Below are positions 57,839 through 64,000 of a stretch of 64,000 nt of DNA, one piece after another. Location: assembly GCA_002118135.1 (NCBI GenBank), contig BDIU01000195.1:95498-159497 (forward strand), read 5' to 3'. Origin of the DNA: Trebouxia sp. TZW2008. Lineage: Eukaryota > Chlorophyta > Trebouxiophyceae > Trebouxiales > Trebouxiaceae. Under the pieces are notes generated by a model that did no database searches, was not told the DNA's origin, and worked only from the letters and a program-made list of their open reading frames with translations. Positions within the stretch are counted from its first letter, which is position 1; every line of letters begins with the position of its first letter. A program made the translations under genes and the position numbers.

Positions 57839-58559
57839 GGGCCAATAGATGGGTCTTAGATGCATTGTCTATGCAAAATGTTTTAGATTGCTCTATACAT
57901 AGCACAGTCACAATGCCAAATGTCTTAGATAGGGTGTCCACTGAAAAAGGAGGTCGTCACCAACAGCTCAGGGTGGGTCCTGACGTGCTAACATGTTTTA
58001 CCCTTGAACTCTGCAAGCCGGATGAGATTACTGCCTCAGCGCCCAATCTGCTTCCTGCCGCAGGCTGCAAATCGCTGACCATGCAGTGTGTGACACCGTG
58101 TCTACTGTATAAACAGCTTCCCTTACACATCAACATCATGCATTACAAGGCAGTGGCGCGCGTCTTTTCACAGCCTCGTCTCTGTGCATGACAATTCAAG
58201 CATGATGGCGGGTGCAGCCTCCATGCGTGCTTGTACAAATAGCGAATGCCGTTTCTTGGGACAATCATTGAACTTAGCATACTCTCAGTCACTCACCACG
58301 CTGGCCCTGTACGACTATCAGGCTGCAGCTGTCTCTCTGAGATTCACGATGAGCTGAATGTTCTGTAATCATGTGCAGTATCTTGAGCAGCCTGGATCTG
58401 TATACAACAGCATTGCCCAGACTTGAGGCAGGCCTGACACAGTAAAAACGTCTTTTTGTACACTCATGGAAGTCAAGTCTTGAAGCTACGTATACAAATT
58501 ACGGTGGTGCTCAGAAGGGTCAGATTGAGAATGTCCATCGGCACTTTGCATCTTGTCAA
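57839..58559. other. Convergent intergenic region XRN / aquaporin
   Basis: About 720 bp between the 3' ends of the XRN extension (+) and the MIP gene (-). It should contain both 3' UTRs. No gene, RNA or repeat recognised. Confidence 0.5.
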
Positions 58560-61500
58560 TCACAGCAGCTTTTTGGATGCAGCTGGCAGCTGATCCTTGG
58601 GCATCCAAAATCGGGTGTATAGTTTGCCTGCAGTGAGACCACCAATAAATGGAGCAGTCCACCACAACCAGTGGTGCTCCCAGAACCTGCATGTTGCATG
58701 CCATCAGCCGCAACTGCACAATGCAAAAATTGCAGCTTAAACTGGAGAGTGCAGCAAAACTGTATGCATTAGTCATCATGCCCATTCATGCTGTGCTGGA
58801 AAAGCCTGATGTGTGCCAGGCAGCAATAAGTGTGTATGGTCATTCATGACATGCTAGAGAAGTCGTGGCTGGTGAACACAAAGCAGCAGAAGGCATGGCA
58901 ATGTGCTTACCCAGTGACAACAGCGGGCCCCAGGGCTCTGGCAGGGTTGATGCACATGGAGCTGACTGGGCCTAGCACCCACATATCCAGGCAGATGGCT
59001 AAGGGCACAGCGAAAGGGCCGTACCTACCCCAACCCCTGCAAGCCAATCCAGCATAATCAGAATGGCGTGCAAGGAGGTGACAGTCAACGTAGCTGTGCA
59101 GCAGCGCGGCAACGACACTCAACATGTGCAGGATGTCAGCCAGAGTAGAAAACAACAAGTAGCGCTGCATGTCATCAACATCATCAAAGAACAAGCAGCA
59201 GCAGTCACCTTTTGTCCACAACCATGCCGAACAGCACAAAGATGAAGAAGAAGGATGCGTATATCTCTCCAAGGAAAGCCTGCATAGCATCTGAAATTAC
59301 GTAGACTCTGCCTTGACATCTCAGACTATAACAGCAACAGCAGCATGGACCAACTTCCAGCATGAAGGCGGTCAAAGCGTGAACATGTGCAATCCATGCA
59401 ATGTGAGGATGTGACTTTGCGATCAGATGCAGGTTGCATGTGTAGCCATGGAGACCAGCAAATGCGACAGATGTCAATTGGCACACATGATCATAATGGA
59501 AATTCTGCATTCATTTTTTCCCTAAATTTGAAAATTGCCAATGCAGTTTTGCCCACCTGCATGACAGTGCGGTCCATTGGCACCCCCTGAACCCCAGCAA
59601 AGCCCACAACTTGTGCACTTGCTGCATATCACAACATGGTATTGATGCATGCATCTGACAGTGTGACACTTGGTACGCAATTTTATGTTATCACCCTGAC
59701 ATGAGGTAGAATGACACACGACCTGTGCTGCCTCTATACAGATCAGAGACTCGTGTGCAATGGCAATGTGACTGCTGCACACACTCAAGTATCAGCAAGT
59801 TCAACGGCAGACGCAAGCAGGACTGCTGCCTGTCCAATAACCAAGTGCTTGCATGCAGCTGTTGCACGAGAGACTGACCTGGTAAGCTGTAAAAGGCTCC
59901 TGCTGCACCAAAGATGCCTCCCAAACACTGCGCTATGACATAACATATCCCACTGCTGAGACTCTGCACAACACAGTGACGCTGATGGAGGCAGTAAAGA
60001 CACATGGCCTTGTCATGAGCAATGCTTGATACAACACAGGGTACAAAGTCAAGCAATTTCTCGAGGCGAATCTATACCTGCATGCGGGCCATGACAAAGA
60101 CAGAGGTGACCATGGGGTTGAAGTGAGCCCCGCTGATAGGCCCAGCAGTAAAGATCATCACAGGCAGAAGCACCTGCATCATCCATCACTCATAAACATT
60201 AACTCCAATTTTCTGAGTAAGGTGCATGCATGGTTAAGCACATTGCAAGATCTCCAATTGTTGCAGCGGCTGTCACAGGCAAAGCTTGCCATTATCTGAC
60301 GGTGCTGTCTATATGAGGACACAGGCTTGACACAATGCAGCAGACCAGACAGAACGTGCAGCGCCTCAACAATTGCTGAGGTGCTAGGTGGGGGTAGCAG
60401 ACTGACCAGGTGAGCAGCCATGATGAGGCCCATGGTCAGCATGGCATCACTGCCAGCATACGTCTTGGCCATGGCCACAGCGCCACATGACATGAAGTTG
60501 AAAGCTGCCTGCATGCCAAAAAACAGATTTCATGCATGTTTTAGTGAAGCAAGATGTTTGTTTGCTGATTTACAGGCAGAAGTAACATGCTGCTGGTTGT
60601 AGGGCTCAATCAGGAGCAGCTGATGACAACAGAAGATTTGTACATATGCATGAGACCCATTTTCTGTTCCGTCAGCCGAACACAGACCTGAATGCAACAG
60701 ACTGCAACTCTCATCAGAGCTTTCAGTCATGCAAAGATGGATGCAAATCTGTACACCAACACACGCATTGCTTGACAGAGTGGCTGGCTGGCAGCATCAT
60801 CAGCTTGTCCTGAGACTTTTCAAGACAATAGCAGACATACCTGAGTGAAGAACTCACACAAGACTTTGGGTCGTTCTTCAGGCTCTAGAGGTTGCACTGT
60901 AAGTGGGCATAAAATGTCATCATCAACTCAACATCAAGCTAGCTTCATAGCATGGCGAACAGGGTGACTGAAACTATATGAGCACACAGCTTACATCTGA
61001 ACAGTCTCAGGGCTCTGTCAATGACATCTTCTTGGCCTGATCCAGCTGTACCTGCAAGTTGACATGGCTTTGGCAGGTACTGTAGGCATTGCTTATGTCA
61101 TTTGCTTTGAGTCATTTCATGCTGTACAAGCAGGGGGCCAGAAAACAAGTACGCAGCCGGCACTCACCGCCTGCATAAGCTAGCGTTTTGGCATCAACTT
61201 CGCTTTCTTGCCCCAAATCAGCAGAATCAGCAGCAGATACAGTCTTGCTGCTATGCTGCCCGGAATCTGCACCTGCACCTGCACCTGCACACAGCCTATT
61301 TGCTGACACCTTCGATGGTCTGCCTCACATGCAACATGTCTACGCCAGGATACCTGCTGCTGCATTGGCTTTTGAACTGGACCGCCTTTGTTGCTGTCCA
61401 AAGAACGTCACGCTGTTTCGCGACTTAGGCACCAACTGGGACTTGGGTCGAGACTGTGATACCTCGCGGCGCGCCACGGTACACGACGAGATTGCTCCAA

Positions 61501-61582
61501 AGCACAAACGTTGGCATGATGCAGGGGATACGAGTACTGTGGTTGCAACTGGTCGCGCCACATGCTTCAGCGCAGACAGCAT
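58560..61582 (-). CDS. MIP-family aquaporin with NPM first motif and presequence-like N terminus
   Basis: Aquaporins are six-helix channels for water or small solutes. Eleven exons on minus: 61582-61354, 61284-61168, 61051-60995, 60896-60841, 60508-60407, 60173-60078, 59963-59879, 59609-59557, 59279-59209, 59036-58911, 58686-58560. They total 1119 nt, 372 residues, all phases consistent. The first half-helix motif is GAHFNPMVT, with Met208 in place of the usual Ala of NPA; the second is canonical INPARALGP (319-321) with the selectivity Arg322. Other helices: GLIMAAHL, QCLGGIFGAAGAFY, FLGEIYASFFFIFVLFG, and HHWLWWTAPFIGGLTA in TM6. Some 150 residues precede TM1, beginning MLSALKHVARPVATTVLV, rich in Ser/Arg/Ala and poor in acids at first, like a plastid or mitochondrial presequence. 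Exons 1-2 are the least certain. Confidence 0.9.
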
Positions 61583-61767
61583 CGTTCCAAATCAACGCGA
61601 TCTGCACAAGGCTAAAGTTGCTGATGTACAGATCGTTCATTGTGGTGTGTCACTGTCACTTGCTTTCGCAGCTGTGCAAGGCTTTCACATACGCACATCT
61701 GATTGCCTGCTGGACAAGGCTATGCAGGGGTGCTGCTTACCGGTCTGCTATCGCTAACTATGTCGCC

Positions 61768-64000
61768 ATGCGTGCCAGCGAATGTGAAGCTCGCCTCAGC
61801 ACGTCAAAATCTCGGGTAGACCAAGTTGAGCAATCAAGCAGGCTGATTGACGTGCGCGATAAAGTCCTTGTCCGGTCGTGCGAGCTTCAAGCATGGCAGC
61901 GGACATTTGACTGCATGACAAATTGACATGTGAAACAACATGAGTAAATGCAGGCCCACCCTCTGCACACCCCCGGGGAGGTAAAGTCAGGCAAAGCAGA
62001 GCCTGCAAAGTGAACTCAGCAAGTATGAGAAGGTGAATGCAGAGCTGTGTAGCCAGAAGCACGCCATTCAGAAGGAGATGGAGGCTGCGCTGGACAAGGC
62101 AGCAGAGTCACAGAGCCAATGCAAGGAAAGCCACGAGGAGTGCGAGGCTCTGCGACAGACCCTGGAGCAGGCTGTCGCTGCCCGCCACAGTGCACATGAG
62201 GTACTTCCAACCCATGCCATCTTTGCGTCTCCATTGCCTCACAACCAATGAAAGCTGTGGTTTCTCGACACAACCAAAACGTAGGCTGTATTGTGGAGCT
62301 CATACCTGTGCCCTGTTGGTTGTCAACATGTGCTGCATGGGCGACTTTGACTGATGTGTCCCACTGCATTCTGGTCTGACATTGCTATGGTGGCAGGGCC
62401 CTCAAAACATCTTTGGGACAGCCCTGACTGACACGACAATTACCATGATTTGTTGCATCAGTTATTTCGATATATGCAGCCTGTCATTTCTTTGTAATCA
62501 CAGCTGTTTGGCTGACATGCTTTTGCTACATCTGATGTATCCAGTTCTGCACATGCGCCAATGGACATGCTGTCATGTCATGTGTCATTGACATATTACA
62601 GATTGAGTCTTGTGTCACTGCGTGCATGGACTTCCTGTAAAACTTCAAGATTATGCATCAAAATGACTGGTTGCTTGCTTGCATGATCAATTGATTATGT
62701 TTATATGTGCATGTCTGTGTATGTATGCATGTTATTGTTTGTTTGTTTGTTTGTCTGTGTACTTGTGTGTTTTCCCTGTAGCAACGCTAGTCGTATATGG
62801 GCTTTGCAATTAGCTGCGTTACATCGGCCATCACCCTTTTCGTTACAATTGGTTTCGGATTCTGGAACTTGTCGTTCTGGTCACGCTTCGGACCTCAGAA
62901 AATGCTGAGGTCGCGAGTTCGATTCCTGCTTTCCGCTGCGCAACGCAAGGGGGTTCTCTCCCATTCCGAGGTTCGGGTTGCCGACTTACATGATGCGTCC
63001 GGGGACGCGCGGTTTTAAGTGGGGGGGAATTGTAGCAACGCTAGTCGTATATGGGCTCAGCAATTAGCTGCGTTACATCGGCCATCACCCTTTTCGTTAC
63101 ATTTTCATTGATCTACTGATACAATCATGTAGGTTCCGTGTGGTATTTTGGTTTGATTGATCAATTGCTTGCTTAATTCATAGATCAGTTTATTGGTTGA
63201 TTGATTGATTGATTGGGTGGCGCAGGCCAAGGAGGGCCTGGACGACCAGCTCAAGGCACTGGAGAAGACAAAGGAAGGCCTCGGGTCAGGCCTTAAGGCC
63301 GGCAATGCCCAGCTCAAGATTGCCCTGCAAGAGATGACGGGCCTGCAGAGGCAGTCCAAGTCAGTGCAGTCACAGCTGGCAGAGCAGGCCAAGGAGTGTG
63401 CTCAGCTCAAGCAGCACTTGGCAGACACACTAGCCAGCAAGCAGATGGCCTTCAAGATTGGCTTGCTTTGCAAATTACTGTACCCGCCTTTGAGTGCAGA
63501 TCTCTCAAAATGATTATATATGTCACACTATGTAGCACAATAGTGCATCAGTCTTGTCTTGCCAGCCTAGCTTGTTCTGAGGCCTGAGGGAGGCATCATG
63601 GTAAGGATGTTCAATGTCAAGTCGGACAAAGCAATGTCATTCCAGATCTTTCTGGGCCAATCTGAGGGTTTTGACCCTGGCAACCTGCAGAGCCTTGGTT
63701 GGCCCTCAAATGGCAATTCATGTGGTGCATAATGAGCCAACAAGAAAGGGGCTATCAAGGTTGGCTACATCCTAGGCTGCTGCACATTGTTAGTGATTGC
63801 ACAGTTTGACTTGCGTGATACATTGCCTGCTTGACCTGAGCAGAGCAGGTGCGTCAAGCTTCCTTCAATTCTCTTGCCCTCTCTACTGCACATTGTGTGC
63901 ATGCCATGATATGTTTCTAGACTCTGCTGTTAAGATGTGTAACAGAGTTACGTCTTCAGATCCAGGAATTAACACATCGGCACTTAGGTTCGGACTTTTG
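61768..64000 (+). CDS. Coiled-coil protein, 5' part
   Basis: Unrecognised protein predicted to be a long coiled coil. Exons 61768-61815 (MRASECEARLSTSKSR, donor gtagac), 62000-62200 (SLQSELSKYEKVNAEL … EALRQTLEQAVAARHSAHE, donor gtactt) and about 63226-63475 (AKEGLDDQLKALEKTKEGL … QSQLAEQAKECAQLKQHL) join in phase 0 and show heptad-like L/A spacing with many K/E/Q. The 3' border of the third exon is unclear. A final piece at 63975 (ELTHRHLGSDF after atccag) could be the next exon, so the gene probably runs past the window. The miniature LTR element lies in its second intron. The start codon choice is tentative: no upstream exon was excluded. Confidence 0.5.
62777..63101 (+). mobile_element. 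Miniature LTR (TRIM-like) element
   Basis: Two direct repeats of 71 bp (62777-62847 and 63031-63101) differ at two positions. Each begins TG (tgtagcaacgctagtcgtat) and ends CA (cccttttcgttaca), as LTRs do. The 183 bp between them begins attggtttcgg, which could hold a short primer-binding site starting TGG, and ends with a purine run (aagtgggggggaat) directly before the second repeat, as a polypurine tract does. No coding capacity. No clean target-site duplication: flanks are ttccc and ttttc. Near-identical repeats point to recent insertion. Confidence 0.7.

Noticed and set aside
61188..61757. 189-codon + frame opposite the MIP first exons
   Set aside because: It is the antisense shadow of the presequence exon, whose phase and junctions are supported on the minus strand.
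62850..63030. tRNA-derived SINE between the 71 bp repeats (gagttcgattcctg resembles a T arm)
   Set aside because: No acceptor or D arm can be paired; flanking TG…CA direct repeats and a purine tract fit a mini-LTR element better.

Overview
This window is nuclear DNA from an intron-rich eukaryote, most likely a green alga of the chlorophyte lineage (inference). The evidence is protein-coding genes cut into many short exons by GT-AG introns of roughly 60 to 1100 bp, a plant/alga-type calcium-dependent protein kinase with a myristoylation start, an organelle-type HslU, Arabidopsis-type telomere motifs (CCCTAAA) in an intergenic foldback, and no bacterial operon features. I rebuilt gene models by hand from conserved protein families plus splice-site phase. 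In every complete model the exon phases agree and the total is a multiple of three.

Layout from left to right: (1) 3' part of hslU on + (to 3804). (2) A BTB/BACK-type gene on + (4444-5209) that needs a one-base frame correction. (3) PRP31 splicing factor on - (5603-10209), sharing a ~850 bp bidirectional promoter region with (4) an NEMF/Rqc2 ribosome-quality-control gene on + (11058-24435, 19 exons). (5) A PI31-like, tail-anchored small protein on - (24716-25743). (6) A disordered nuclear-type protein with an AT-hook-like and a UIM-like motif on - (26785-31926). (7) A weak LYR-type candidate on + near 32430. (8) A CDPK on - (34249-39938), divergent from (9) a 5'-3' exoribonuclease XRN on + (40525-57838, 26 exons, with a tRNA-Lys(CTT) inside one intron and a long C-terminal extension). 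(10) A MIP/aquaporin on - (58560-61582) with a presequence-like N terminus. (11) The 5' part of a coiled-coil gene on + (from 61768), with a miniature LTR-type element in an intron.

Functionally the window is a housekeeping mix: RNA decay (XRN), splicing (PRP31), ribosome quality control (NEMF), proteolysis (HslU, PI31-like, UIM protein), Ca2+ signalling (CDPK) and membrane transport (MIP).

The most unusual signal is not a gene. Introns of the three long + strand genes (hslU, NEMF, XRN) are full of diverged partial copies of the adjacent exon, lying just upstream or downstream of it and often still carrying a splice acceptor or donor. I call them exon echoes. About 25 are visible, some in tandem arrays (126 bp, 74 bp, ~170 bp and ~97 bp periods). 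I did not see them in the five well-modelled - strand genes. Echoes include several that could act as alternative or mutually exclusive exons. Dispersed MITE-like repeats, foldbacks and short minisatellites make up the rest of the non-coding sequence I could recognise.
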